Source of the DNA: Liolophura sinensis
Lineage: Eukaryota; Mollusca; Polyplacophora; Chitonida; Chitonidae
Assembly (NCBI RefSeq): GCF_032854445.1
Contig: NC_088299.1
Coordinates: 13,077,608-13,141,607 of the forward strand
DNA length: 64,000 nt
Reading direction: 5' to 3'
Part shown: positions 34,645 through 47,101 of the stretch, in pieces
How the letters are laid out: each line of letters begins with the position of its first letter
Numbering within the stretch: position 1 is the first letter of the stretch
Notes under the pieces: model-generated
What the model was told of the DNA's origin: nothing
The model's input: the letters and a program-made list of their open reading frames with translations, nothing else
Databases searched by the model: none
Translations under genes and position numbers: made by a program

Positions 34645-35630
34645 TCAAGTTCGACGTTAAAACCTAAGCACCCACTCACTCGCGATACCACACATGACGG
34701 GAAAATTGTCAAGTTCGACGTTAAAACCTAAGCACCCACTCACTCGCCAGACCACGTATGACGGGAAAATTGTTAAGTTCGACGTTAAAACCTAAGCACC
34801 CACTCACTCGCGATACCACACATGACGGGAAAATTGTCAAGTTCGACGTTAAAACCTAAGCACCCACTCACTCGCCAGACCACGTATGACGGGAAAATTG
34901 TTAAGTTCGACGTTAAAACCTAAGCACCCACTCACTCGCGATACCACACATGACGGGAAAATTGTTAAGTTCGACGTTAAAACCTAAGCACCCACTCACT
35001 CGCCAGACCACACATGACGGGAAAATTGTTGTTCGACGTTAAAACCTAAGCACCCACTCACTCGCGATACCACACATGACTGGAAAATTGTTAAGTTCGA
35101 CGTTAAAACCTAAGCACCCACTCACTCGCCAGACCACGTATGACGGGAAAATTGTTAAGTTCGACGTTAAAACCTAAGCACCCACTCACTCCCGATACCA
35201 CACATGACGGGAAAATTGTCAAGTTCGACGTTAAAACCTAAGCACCCACTCACTCGCGATACCACACATGACGGGAAAATTGTCAAGTTCGACGTTAAAA
35301 CCTAAGCACCCACTCACTCGCGATACCACACATGACTGGAAAATTGTTAAGTTCGACGTTAAAACCTAAGCACCCACTCACTCGCCAGACCACGTATGAC
35401 GGGAAAATTGTTAAGTTCGACGTTAAAACCTAAGCACCCACTCACTCCCGATACCACACATGACGGGAAAATTGTCAAGTTCGACGTTAAAACCTAAGCA
35501 CCCACTCACTCGCGATACCACACATGACTGGAAAATTGCTAAGTTCGACGTTAAAACCTAAGCACCTACTCACTCCCGATACCACACATGACTGGAAAAT
35601 TGTCAAGTTCGACGTTAAAACCTAAGCAAT
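34645..35630 (+). repeat. 64-bp satellite, 16 units, with alternating variants
   Basis: TTCGACGTTAAAACCTAAGC recurs every 64 bp (34652, 34716, 34780, 34844 ... 35610), with one 62-bp unit at 35034. Units alternate between GCGATACCACACATGAC and GCCAGACCACGTATGAC types over the first eight, then become irregular. The core (GACGTTAAAACCTAAGCACC plus CACTCACTC) is the 3' tail of SINE family C (compare 470-500). Confidence 0.93.
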
Positions 35631-35639
35631 CATTCATTC

Positions 35640-36080
35640 ATTTCAAAACACACAAAGAGAAGTGTCTTTTATAGTGTGTCCCTGCAAAGATCAGATTTCT
35701 GTTGGTACACGTAGACTAACCATCCACGAAGCCTGGTCCATTAGTAGTGTTTTTCTAAATGTGTTTATTAGATATGATGGATCTACGCGTCAAAACAGAC
35801 ATTTGTATACCTGCCATCAACCAGTAAGGACGGTCCAGGTCAATAATCGCTAAGTCAATCATTCAAAGAGAAGAAGTTCACAGTTCTCAATCATGTTGGA
35901 AAGACACAAGGTATGTTCTCAGCGACTGAGTGAAGTCAGTATTCAAATCCTGTACCATACAAGAGTATCAGTTGTCGATAACAAAACATGTTATTAACGC
36001 AGCATCTTCAGTAATGATAAACAAACGAAGGACGATAAATTGCAATTAACACCACGTGCTACATTCTTTTTTTTATAATT
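35640..36080. other. Possible Penelope-like 3' relic
   Basis: 35830-35900 (CCAGGTCAATAATCGCTAAG, GTTCACAGTTCTCAATCATG) resembles 57390-57540. Weak and short. Confidence 0.35.
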
Positions 36081-36390
36081 CTACCTAAGCCATGGTGCTA
36101 GGGGTGTACATAAGGCTGTTTTCTATACATGTACAGGATGATTTTGAATGAAACCGTGGTAACTTTAAAAAAAGAAAAGGGTTTCACCAGTATTGTGATC
36201 GACCATTTGCCATTTATATATCACACTGTCCTCAATGGTTTTACTCTCTACATGCAGTACTTCTGTATATTGTATTCCGGCATGAAGTAGGGCTCTGCTG
36301 AGGGATTTTCCTAGGCCTGATCTCCCAGGCCTGGTCGCTTTGCAATATTTTCATACAATTGTTTATTAAATGTGATAATAACAAACATTT
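36080..36390 (+). repeat. Dispersed repeat, copy 2
   Basis: Diverged partner of 4660-4900. 36320-36390 also resembles 4540-4605 (AGGCCTGGTC, TTAAATGTGA). Confidence 0.45.
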
Positions 36391-36399
36391 TGGCAGCAC

Positions 36400-36480
36400 A
36401 CGAGAAGGTCTGCCACCAACCTGCCGATAGCCTTGACTTTTCGCCGGGCTCTACCCAGTTTCGCCCAGCGTAATGCTCGT
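36400..36480 (+). mobile_element. SINE family A, internal fragment
   Basis: AGAAGGTCTGCCACCAACCT, CGGGCTCTACCCAGTTTCGC, GCGTAATGCTCG. Confidence 0.55.
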
Positions 36481-36765
36481 TTTACTCTGTTTCCACTCAA
36501 GCTCTTGAAACAAGTTCTCAACGAAACATCAGGCCATATACCCAAGTAACACGCTGGTGTAACTACCTCCTGCTATCTGCTGACAAGCACTCTTCTGATA
36601 CTCACATTTGTTACACGGATGAATTACTGTGACACGTTTGCTAGCCTATATACTTGTGCCTAAGGAGTATGTGCCATAAATTCTCTCTAATGAAATCATG
36701 TAGCAAACACCAGTTGACATGTAACTGGAAGTGTTCGTTACTGCGCCCTAGGATACATGTAGCTT

Positions 36766-37014
36766 TTTTTTTTTCTTTTTTTTTTTTGGTGTTTTACGCC
36801 GTACTCAAGAATATTTCACTTATACGACGGCGGCCAGCATTATGGTGGGTGGAAACCGGGCAGAGCCCGGGGGAAACCCACGACCATCCGCAGGTTGCTG
36901 GCAGACCTTCCCACTTACGGCCGGAGAGGAAGCCAGCATGAGCCGCATTGGTGAGAGGCTCCTGGGTCATTACGCTGCGCTAGCGCGCTAACCGACTGAG
37001 CCACGGAGGCCCCT
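36766..37014 (-). mobile_element. SINE family A, full length with target duplication
   Basis: Complete minus-strand copy from an oligo-T/TTTC run through GGTGTTTTACGCCGTACTCA to the tRNA-like head (ACCGACTGAGCCACGGAGGC). Flanked by TACATGTAGCTT at 36754-36765 and 37015-37026. This is the best reference copy of family A in the window. Confidence 0.95.
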
Positions 37015-37026
37015 TACATGTAGCTT

Positions 37027-39490
37027 GAAATATGGCTATAAATAGTATGAAGTTTGAAAGTGGGGGTCTGAAAATCGTGATGTAGTCAACGGTTACATAA
37101 TTACAACTGAGATGACGCTATAAGTGTAATTAATGGACGATTACAAGATTTACAGAATATACATATTAATAAAAGACTTGCATCATAGAGAGTAAAATCA
37201 GAGCAACGACGACACTGTGTTCTTGGGGAATGGTAACCTGTAAATAAAATACGTCCTCTTGTCATTTTATCTCGATTAGGGTATTCATTCTAACTATTAT
37301 TGTAAATGCTTAAATAGTAGCAAATCACACATCCGAATTACTCAAAATGTTGTTTTATCACATCTAACATTCACAGTGCAAAAGGGACCAGACCATTGGG
37401 ATGCTTTGTCAACCAGCAAAATCCTGATTTATACGGAAATACAATATCAGAGTTGAGCAGATGTGTAAAACCCGATGAGCAGATTCCAGTGGGAAAGCAC
37501 ATCAGTAAATATTTCCACCAAAGTAACAAGTCACAACAATTGTACAACAAACTTTTACAGTCAAGACAATTACAAGTGCCACTCATGGTTTGATTAGAGT
37601 TTCTTCTCTTTAAGGTACCATTTGTGTTTAGAACGAACAATATCCCGGCAGTACGACTAGCGTGTGATTTATATGCATACAAATAGATCAAATATATTAA
37701 ACATGCATTTATGTGGTACTCGATTCATTTAATATTCACTTGAATTATTAATTCATTCCACTATCGGCCCTATCCCCGCCGATCCTTATCACATCTGGAT
37801 CCATTGGGCCGTAGGCTCAAATCCAGCATTCATCTACATTGTTTGGGACTTACAGGTTTTTCAGGTTAACATTGTACAATCTTTCTTTGATTTGAACAAA
37901 TGGGTTTTATCCGTTGGCTCTGGTCACTTGGCATAACGAGTGTGTAAGCGAGGTGGTAACCGGCTGCCAATGTGCTTGATGACAGGTCTATACTTCGGTG
38001 TTGCACTAGAAAGCGTAAGAGACATATTGGACGTCCCAAGCGAATAACCGTGCATTTTCCAAGGCAACTTTCAACATAAACTAAGTAATTATCAGTACAT
38101 GTGAATTACAAACTGGCCCCGAGAGAAACATCCAGAAACGTACATAATGTAGAGGACATTGTGCATTTCTTATTCCGAATAACAGTTTTTGTACAAAGGT
38201 TATCTAGTGCGACTCGATGAATGCTCTGTTGCTCTGTTGCACGGTTTGTGGAGGCAGTCCGAACATCTTGAATAGCCCGTCATGGATATCGGTGACGTCC
38301 AAATAATGTGCTGAGGCTGCCACACATATATACTTTGACTGGTTATGACGTCACCCGCTGAGCTTTCTACACGGGGTGGCCGGCTGGAGATGGACTAGGG
38401 TAGTAAATGTTTTGTTTTGGTGAATTTAAAGTCATAACTGTGTTTCTCAGAGGTCCTCCTGGTAACATACTGTTAGAAAGGTTATAATCTTTATACTTAG
38501 GGGAAGTATCTAAATCTGGACACTAATCCTTTAAGGCAATAAGAAAGCTGAACATGCACATGCATTTTAAGATGCATGAAACATGAACTGCATTTTGCAG
38601 GCTTCACTACCGACAGAGTTCTCAGAGACAGTGTATGTCACGTTACATTTTGCCAGCTATTTACGCATACTTTCGATGACTAACCTTGCTTCAGAACTTG
38701 TGTAATCCTGATGTCATTTGTCCACATAAATAAGTAATTGTCTTTTATTCGTCTTGTAAATGTCTTGTATTTATAGAGCAACGTGCGTCGTTCCTTAGCG
38801 TGATCGTTGAATTCCAAGAAACTGACTATACAAAAGCACCTGTTTGAGAAGCAGATAAATGGAACTTGAGTAATGGTCACTTGATCCGAATCGTATTCGC
38901 GTTACACTGGGAAAACCTCTACAATACCAGGAAAAAATCACAGCAAACTACGCACACCCTTTCGCACACGTTTTTCAGTTCGATAAACATCACAGACATT
39001 GGTTTTTTTCTCCGATTCCGATTCTCAGCAATTCTCCTAACTTCATTCTCCATACAGCGGTTCTGACCAAGTCTCCATTTCACTAAGCGAGAGAGACAAC
39101 CACCTTCGGAAGGGACGCCATCTTGTCTCAAGAGAAACATCAAACCATCTGGTCTTCTCATTTTTTTATTTTATAAACAATTCCTGCTATTTTTAGGTCT
39201 ACACGGATATGTACATTTATGGAAACACTGCCATCTGCCTTTTTCTCATGTCATGAATTGTGCAGGACAATCCATTTGCGTTATCTTTTCGCTAAATTGT
39301 TACCAGGAAAATGAATCTGCCAAATACCCGTTTTGAAAAGCAGATGATGAATTGATGATGCTATTGATGACAAGAATGGTTGTTACTGAATCAAGAATGC
39401 TTCACTTTTACTATGCCTGTCTGGTGTATGTAGATGTTAGAAACCAGGAATAAACCACCACCATCCTTCGAGTATGCGACAAATGACAAC
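37027..39490. other. Non-coding, nothing recognised
   Basis: Short open frames only (for example 37396-37593, 37371-37691), none with recognisable motifs or splice-compatible exon structure. Confidence 0.4.
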
Positions 39491-39494
39491 TTAG

Positions 39495-39724
39495 TTATTT
39501 ATTTATTTCATTGGTGTTTTACGCCGTACTCAAGAATATTTCACTTATACGACGGTGGCCAGCATTGGGAGGAAACCGGGCAGAACCCGTGGGAACCCAC
39601 GGCCATCCGCAGGTTCCTGACATACCTTTCCATGTACGACTGGAAAGGAAGCCAACATGAGCTGAACTTGAACTCACATCGATTGCATTGGTCAGAGGCT
39701 CTTGAGTCATTACGCTGCGCTAGC
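39495..39724 (-). mobile_element. SINE family A, near full length
   Basis: (TTTA)n, TTGGTGTTTTACGCCGTACT, ACCGGGCAGAACCCGTGGGA, ends in the head at CATTACGCTGCGCTAGC. Confidence 0.88.
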
Positions 39725-40249
39725 AAATAAAAACTTAAAGTCTCAACGTGCATAACAAGAGTTATATTCGAGCCTGCTACCTTACAGTTCAGGAGCCCGT
39801 CGATGACAGCGCTAAGAAAGCTTTAGTGGACCATAATGCACATCGATAGATGAAGCTCTGAACCGTCAAGGTGAGATGTGGCAATAAGGCTGCTGTCACA
39901 GACGACATGCTCTACAGCTATTTCTATAGCAACCGTGTAAAACACGACCATGATGAGCTTGTTAAATGTGAGTTCTCATAGATTTCCAGCATATATACCG
40001 CAGCCGATATTCGGCGATCCAAAACCTAATTAAGTTCGAAATCCCTGAATAATGGCTGACTCAAATAGAAATAAAGGTAGGCTTTATTTGATGTTCATTA
40101 ATAGCAAGGAATCAAATCCACAGCAGACGCCACAAATGGTTGATTTACAACCAGAGACCGTACAGAGCGGTCTTAACGCTACGTCAAGTATATTCATATT
40201 GGTGATGTACTCACTGAAAAACTATATGTTACCTTTCAAATGAAAGGCT

Positions 40250-40640
40250 TCTGTTCCTTCAGACTGCCGCAGTAGTAGATTATAATGGACATGATAAATA
40301 GAGCAGTACAGCCTTTTATGTATATTTTTAGTTTGCGGCAGAACAGGTAAATATGGGGATCCTGGTTATCAATCAAACAATCAAGAGATATATTTGTGAA
40401 ATGATGTCTCGGCGTGATGTGGGATTCCGAAATTTTAAAGGAATATGCATGAAGTATATGCCTTAAATATATGAGTGGAAACAGACACCAGCCGTCAACC
40501 AAAATGGGCGTTCCGTAAAGTCTGTGAGACAGGAAACCGCTTTGATCTTGTACAAATACGGATAAAATGTACCATCTGCAGAGTCTCTAGTTACCTTTAA
40601 ATCCAGCGAAGGTGGATATATATCTTTCCACAACCTTTGT
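40250..40640 (-). mobile_element. Penelope-like reverse transcriptase relic
   Basis: The minus strand near 40620-40500 reads IYPPS-DLK-TRDSADGT-like residues in the same order as IYPPSLVLKETTDSLVGT at 25500. 40500-40515 has the GGGCGTTCCG block also seen at 24590. Heavily decayed. Confidence 0.5.
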
Positions 40641-41340
40641 TACACATGGATTGTTTACAGTTAGATATCATGAGTTAAGATTACTCTTTGGTTTAAATAG
40701 TTTCTACATATTATAGAGCATTAGAGAATATGTAATATTGCAGTAGTTGTTGTAATTATGTACCGACGATAATAGCAGCAGTATTTTGCTAGAATTGAAA
40801 ATCCATGCTTCCCTGTTCCATCTGATGATGTTTTAAATTTATGATCAGTTCTTAGAAATTCACCTCATTGATGTAATTAAAAGCTTGCTTACTGTGAGCA
40901 TCACATTACGCGTACTGCTGACGTGCCGGTTCACAATGCATAGGTATAACAGGACGTTCACGTTTACCAGTTACTGCCTTGGCCCATATCTACGTCGACA
41001 TTTATGGAGACGAAATGTTTATGTCTGAACAATATTCTTTCAGGTGTTTCATGGCTCCGTTTGATTGTGCGTTGAGCGAAAGCCTTACTTTTATTTATAT
41101 TCGACGATGTGTTTAAGATCACGAAGCTCTCTAAAGGTTTTAGACAGATCTAGTCTTATCTTCAAACCTGTTTTCTGCGTTAAATTCAAACTCATCCTAA
41201 GGGGTTTTATTTTAATACTAAGAGTTGTTTTATGCCTACATGACTAAAATGAAATTAAGATTCAATTCAAATGTAAATTCAGGAATAATGAACAAATTAA
41301 GACAATGACTGACTTAAGAGTAAGACTGTTCCGTGATCCG
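40640..41340. other. Non-coding, nothing recognised
   Basis: AT-rich, no supported exon. Confidence 0.4.
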
Positions 41341-41360
41341 GGGGTGGGGGGGGGGGGGAG
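41341..41360 (+). repeat. G-run
   Basis: GGGGTGGGGGGGGGGGGAGG. Confidence 0.9.
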
Positions 41361-41789
41361 GGGCTCCCATGATGATCTAGATAGCAGATTAAGATCTAGA
41401 AAGCAGATTAAGTGACTGAAAGTATGCCAGCATCCTTGTCAAATAAAGCAGAGACTTTTGTCTAGTCTGCTCCACTCTTCAATCAAATAACGGAATCTAT
41501 TTCTATCTTTCACATACCACTTGTACACAATGAAGTGGGGCGCTAAGATAGCAGAAACAGGAAAATGATCTCTCTTACCTTGGAATTTGGTCTCACTTGT
41601 GTAAGGGTACCACAATCGGAAAGTAAAGACGAGAAACAACTGGTTTGTTTAACTCTTAGAACAGCGATAGGCCTTACACAAGATCCAACAAAGAAACACG
41701 AAGACGCGAGAATAAGTTCAATACAGAAATACATATATCTTACCAAAATAAACAAATAATGCATAGAAAAATAGACAAATAGACAAATT

Positions 41790-41892
41790 TCAAGTGAACT
41801 TCAATAAATGACTGGTTACAGGTAGACTTCAATAAATGACTTCTTACAAGTGGACTTCAATGACTGCTTACGAGTGGACTTCATTGAATGAC
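41790..41892 (+). repeat. ~28-bp tandem repeat, 4 degenerate units
   Basis: Units of AAGTGGACTTCAATAAATGA plus CT(T/G)CTTAC, at 41791, 41820, 41849 and 41873. Confidence 0.8.
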
Positions 41893-41895
41893 TGC

Positions 41896-42160
41896 CAGCT
41901 TCACAACTCTGTCGCTCATATGTATAGACTAATGTAAAGAAAATTTTGGATGGTCTGATCGTAAACATGTTTACAACACTGATACATATTTCCAGAATGT
42001 ACACTCTGTTTACAATGACACTATACTAATAATTACAGCGCAGGCTATAACATACAAAGAGGGGAAAATGCAAGTCAAACAATGACATATAAAAAAAATA
42101 AAGAAAACATAATACAATGTTCAAAGACGGGGTTCGTAACACATGTCCAAGACTTTATTC
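41896..42160. repeat. Dispersed repeat shared with 26713-27000
   Basis: Second copy of the repeat at 26713, ~80% similar by eye. Confidence 0.75.
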
Positions 42161-42164
42161 GTCA

Positions 42165-42750
42165 GCGATCAAGGCAGCATGACAACAAATCCAAGTGTGA
42201 AAAATTACCATAGCCAACAGTCAGCATTGTCCTCGATTCGCGTTATAAAACCAGCCCACCATCATCATCCTTGCCATAATCATCAGATCTATCCCAGTGA
42301 GCTTTCTCAGTGAATGATAATCCGTCATTGTGGAAGTTAGACTGTCCACCGTGAAAAGGCCTACTGGCTTGATCACTCTTTTTTGGCTTTGTGTGCTAGA
42401 AAAGCAAATCATAATGAAGCTTTCCTAACCACACACAAGGTTAAAGTAGTGGTCGATAAAAAAACACCAGCAAAAAACAGCAAGACTACTAATATCTGAG
42501 GAACACTATCTCCATTATTTATTAACTGTCTTCCTGGACTTAAGTATGCTGACCAGGAGCAATCATAACTGATGGTATTCGTGCCAGAGGGGTGTTCGTT
42601 ACGGTCAACAATACTGTTAATTCACTTTGGAGGTTTTTTTCTATTACTGAACACAAGAATATCATCTCCATAGAACACAACGGCACCTGTGCTCCTAAGG
42701 CCTTATTTTGTTTTGTTTACCGATTTTACATTTCCAGTAGGCTTTCCTAC
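42165..42750. other. Non-coding, nothing recognised
   Basis: No supported exon or element. Confidence 0.4.
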
Positions 42751-42754
42751 TGTA

Positions 42755-42812
42755 GGGTGCGGATGGTCGTGGGTTTCCTCAGGGCACTGCCCGTTTTCCT
42801 CCCACCAAGACG
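42755..42812 (+). mobile_element. SINE family A, internal fragment
   Basis: GTGCGGATGGTCGTGGGTTT, CAGGGCACTGCCCGTTTTCC, TCCCACCA. Confidence 0.75.
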
Positions 42813-43226
42813 AAGGCCATGTGTTAGTTGTAAAGAAGTGTGAAATGTTTGGGTGTTTTTTTTAATGCGAAAAGCAGATTTTTCAATGCGTTGTCGTTAC
42901 ACCAGATAGTAGCTTCCGATTCTTTGCTACTCTCGCCCAGGGTAGAATAGAAAAATATGGTGCAGTAACAATAGACTCACACCGTAGACTAATAATAATG
43001 GTTCACAGAGGGTATACAAGAACATCCATGCAAAAAAAAGAACAAAAAAAGAAAGCAATTAAAAGGAGAAGAACTAGTTGAAATATATGGATACGTTATG
43101 CACAAATTTTCAAACAGTTAGCCGCATCTTCAGTGAGGGTTCATGGGTAAAACAAACCCCACAAGAGCTTTTCCAGGAGTAGACAGTGCCACACAACCAT
43201 GCGATTTTCTGATATAGACGTTTGAC

Positions 43227-43393
43227 GGCCGTGCACTAGAAGGTCTTCCAGCAACCTGCGGATGGTGGTGGGTTTCCGTTGGGTTCTACCCTGTTTCTTC
43301 CCACATAATGCTGGTCTTCGGCGTATAAGTGAAGTATTCTTGAGGACGGCGTAAAACACCAATCAAAAAAATAAATAAAAAAATAAATAAATA
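43227..43393 (+). mobile_element. SINE family A, 3' two thirds
   Basis: GAAGGTCTTCCAGCAACCTG, CGTATAAGTGAAGTATTC, GACGGCGTAAAACACCAATC, then an (AAATA)n tail. Confidence 0.88.
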
Positions 43394-43651
43394 TAAACGT
43401 GTGTAGATCGTCTCTCACGCCAAGTAATACTGGCGTATTGTGTAACGGGCTATTGTCATGTTAATAATGCCGCAATTCTAAGTATAATAATAAAACCGAC
43501 CTTTGCACCGACCTCACTGTCCCATCACTCTAACATAGTCTCTAACAAAAGAATGGATGGACTGTCATGCAGCATTTGTTTGACCTTGCGTAAATGTTAT
43601 TATTTTAATCTATGTCACTGATTACTGGCTGAGAAACTAATGGGTGAAGGG

Positions 43652-43900
43652 GTGCCTCCGTGGCCGAGGTTATTAGTGTGCCATCCAGCGCGGCGCACTG
43701 ACCCATGAGCCTCCTACCAATGCGGTCTTTGTGAGTTCAAGTCCTCATGCTGGCTTCCTCTCCGGCCGTACTCGGGAATGTCTGACAGCATGAGGATGGT
43801 CGTGGGTTTCCCCCGGGCTCTGTTTCGTTTCCTACCACCATAATGCTAGCGAAATATTCTCGTGTACAGCGTAAAATACCATTCAAATAAATACATAAAT
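43652..43900 (+). mobile_element. SINE family A, near full length
   Basis: Head GTGCCTCCGTGGCCGAGG, box B-like GAGTTCAAGTCC, CCGTACTCGGGAATGTCTGA, end ACAGCGTAAAATACCATTC; a deletion removes part of the 3' domain near 43850. Confidence 0.85.
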
Positions 43901-43904
43901 TTAA

Positions 43905-46190
43905 ATTCTGCAGTGAGTATAAATCTAGGCATGAAAACAGAGATACGTGCATCAGCGGTCAAACTGTCCATAATTTTACACACCCAGTGTATGCTCATGC
44001 AGAACCGATGTGGAGTACAACCGACTCCTATTGGCTAAAAGTTCTAACGCTGTTGATCTAAAACTTCATTATATTCCACTATGTAAATAATGCGGCTCAG
44101 CCGACACGAATGAACATTCATTCACACTAATTGTGATACAACGTTTTTCTTTTTAATTTTTATTATTTCCTTGAAAGGACACCGCGCGATTGTTGAAAAA
44201 GAATTCATATTTGTTACATTATTACAAACACGTTTAAACAGGAGAAACCTGATTCTTGATTCTTGAGAAGACCCTTTGTCGATTCTTGTTCAAGAATCAA
44301 CTGTTGCTCGTCGTTGCTCTACTACATATTCCATTGGAACGGGTGTTCTGGGTTGCCATGCAACACCACTTCATTATTTACAGGCGGTATATGAATATTG
44401 AACTTACCCTTAAATTGACGCGAAACATTGCAACTGGTTTCATTATCACGCTAACGTCCTTTGAAATTACCAAACAACCATGTTACCTCTCTCTGACACA
44501 GGATAATTGCGTGAACAAAGTAAATCATACCAGTTAGGCAGAGAGCAAAAGGTTATTCCCGCTCATGCAGGATCATTAGTAAGGCTCCAACCTGGAACAG
44601 TTTGTTGTTGGTGATGGCTTGCCTCGTATTCATATTTTAGTCGAACTATAGGTTGTTCACCATTACAACAACGCCAGGTATAGCGGGATATTCCTTTAAC
44701 CATATATTTGACTGCCATTATATAATGAATGGTTCTTGTTTTACGCCACGACAACTTAAGATAGCATGTTGTATTTGCATCGCGAAACAGATCTGAACTG
44801 AAGACGCAAAGTCTTTACTCTAAAAAAAAGCTTCTCTCAGAATTTACCAATCATATGACAGGTCATTAAATGTTGTTACTTGAAACATTTTCTATACCCT
44901 TTCACGTATAAAAGGACAAATTTCGGTGCATTTTTAAGAAACAAAAATACGTCCTCGATATTCGACAAATATCAGCTCTCTTCTTCGAATCCGATTTCAT
45001 ACAACCTTTATGAAGGAAAGTCACAGATCAACAATGACCTCCTCTCATCTCCATTCGCTGTGTGCCGATTCTGATCTCGGCTACATTTTTTGACATGTCT
45101 TGTGATACTACATCTTGTGATGAGCGCGTTGAAGATTATACCTTCGGGAGAGACGCTATGTTGCATATAGAGATTTTGTCCAGAGGTTTTTGAGCAGGCC
45201 TATCTAACGAAACACGTTACTGCGGGTAACATTTCTTTGCTGTCCATGTTGATTACAGGTTTTGTTATATTTTGGTGTTTATTTCTTCTCATTTTCGGTT
45301 CATCTTCAGTAATTATTTTCTGGTAAATGTTAAACGTTTATCCTTTCATAACTAACCAAATTCCCAGATATACAAATATTTCAAGTACTCTGAAAGTATG
45401 TGTAGCAGAAAGATTCCTACTTGCCCTTAAAAGTAGCCGTATAAGTGATTTTCACTACACGAACGAAACATGTCACTATATCAATAAATGATAAATTGTA
45501 CTTCATCCTCAGGCAAAAATAAGCAATAATGTTCATCTTCAACACGCCGCCGTCTCTAAATACAAATGATGCACGTAGTCACAAATGCTGTTGTGCTATG
45601 TGTAAGTGTTCTTGTGCGAGGAGGGTGTGCGTTAAAGGTCCGTTAAAAGCGTAGGTGTGAGCAATTCTGATGAAAGGCGCAGTCGAGAGTTCAACACTGG
45701 ACGTCAAGTGCTTTACGCAGAGCATCTGTTTATGCTGCGCCACATTCTGTCTAAAAGCATTGATTTATGACTGAAGGCGAAATATTGTAATACCTAGTCA
45801 CTGCGTGAGAAAATGTGGAAAGCTGATGCCTCCCTGACGGCGGGGCGCCTATGATGCGTTGTCTGACTGGAATAGTGCATGTAAGAGGCTGTCCAGTGGC
45901 ATCTGAATTCTGGTGGAGCGATCGATAGTCTTGTCACATCAGTACACCCGGATATCATATGATCCACAGCGGCCGGAAAGGAACCACAGACTCGCCGTTG
46001 TGAAGTGCGGACGTGCGTTCTGTTAGAAGGCGATTCGCTCGGGAGGCTGACACCGATAATTCGGACAGGGACGGATCAAAAGTGACACCAGGCTTTAAAG
46101 GACAACTAATAAGCAAACTTTTACTGATAACTTCGTTGTTCTCATCGTATTTCCACAAGATCTCTGTGCATACTCCCATCCAGCAGCCAT
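43905..46190. other. Upstream region of DUR3-like gene
   Basis: Non-coding. The last ~600 bp before 46192 are more GC-rich (for example GCGGCCGGAAAGG at 45969) and are the likely 5' untranslated/promoter zone. A minus-strand open frame at 45955-46179 has no recognisable match. Confidence 0.4.
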
Positions 46191-46191
46191 A

Positions 46192-46371
46192 ATGTTTAAA
46201 AACAGAACTAGTTGTCAGAATATTTCAAGTGACAATGTAGTGGTGTCTATCGGTATTGTGCCTTCAGTAGAAATCTGGGAGGCTCTGTTGATGATTTTTG
46301 GCTTTGGATTGTTTGCATGTTTGCTGGCTTATGGATTTACCCAAGTGCGGAAAAAGGTTTACCATGATAAG
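46192..46371 (+). CDS. DUR3-like sodium/urea symporter, first coding exon
   Basis: Starts at ATG and stays open for exactly 60 codons to donor GTGAGT in phase 0. The product begins MFKNRTSCQNISSDN, with two N-glycosylation sequons (NRT, NIS). One hydrophobic helix follows (about residues 29-50, ending AYGFTQVRKK with positive residues), as expected for an outside N-terminus and helix 1 of the SSS/SLC5-type DUR3 family. Family identity rests mainly on the next exon at 61975, which is in matching phase and continues the alignment. DUR3 proteins carry urea or polyamines into the cell with Na+ or H+. The upstream 500 bp show no TATA box; start context is GCCATAATG. Confidence 0.75.
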
Positions 46372-46850
46372 GTGAGTTGATTACGCTAAGGTGTTTAGTC
46401 ATTGTGTATGGAGATCCAGTACGCTCCGTTCATATTTCCCAACTTGTCTGTTACTCATTGTTGAAAAAAAAAACTTAGGAACGCGTGTGGTGGAGTATCA
46501 GTCAATATGGCTAATGCGGCGAACCTTTATTCAGCGATGTAAGGAATGAAGTCATTTTAAGGAAAACCTAGAATTAGTAATAATACTCTGTATTGCGAAT
46601 TAGTGAAAAATAATATAGTTTTTTGACTAGCTTCTTTAAGTGCCATAGCATAAAAGCAGTTAAATAAAAAATAATCCAAGATTCCAAAAAGCCCGTCATT
46701 TCAGTCTCTGTCAAATGAAAAGCCAAACGTATACACAAGTGTTATATAGTGTTGTGTGGATAAATTGATAGATACATCACAGGGCGTAGAAGACTGATGT
46801 GTAAAAGACGTCACTAGATTGAAATCCTTTATAGCGCAGGAATTTAGCTC

Positions 46851-47101
46851 ACACTCAAAAATTAATCTGTTAATTTTAACAGAAAGTCTATTGTCTGAGT
46901 GATGATAACATGTATTCTGTTATTATATAACACAATATTCTGTCATATTCAACGTAATGTTACGCTAGAGTGGTAGAATATCTGTTTTAAATTTATAGAA
47001 TATGTTATATTTAACGGAATAATGTGCTGCAATAGCACAGTGCATTCTAGCATCACTTAGCAACAGTCTTTCTGTTAAATTTAACAGATTATTTTTTAGT
47101 G
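46851..47101. mobile_element. MITE-like element, copy 1
   Basis: 251 bp with ~50-bp imperfect inverted ends: left ACACTCAAAAATTAATCTGT, right (complement) CACTAAAAAATAATCTGTTA. Both ends carry TTAATTTTAACAG-like and TGTCTGAGTGATG-like sequence. No coding capacity. Confidence 0.82.

Noticed and set aside
34645-35630. Regular repeats resembling a CRISPR array
   Set aside because: Units are contiguous with no unique spacers, there are no cas genes, and the setting is eukaryotic; the core is a SINE tail.
45955-46179. Minus-strand open frame head-to-head with the DUR3-like start
   Set aside because: No similarity recognised and no start or splice support; more likely the 5' untranslated/promoter zone of the DUR3-like gene.
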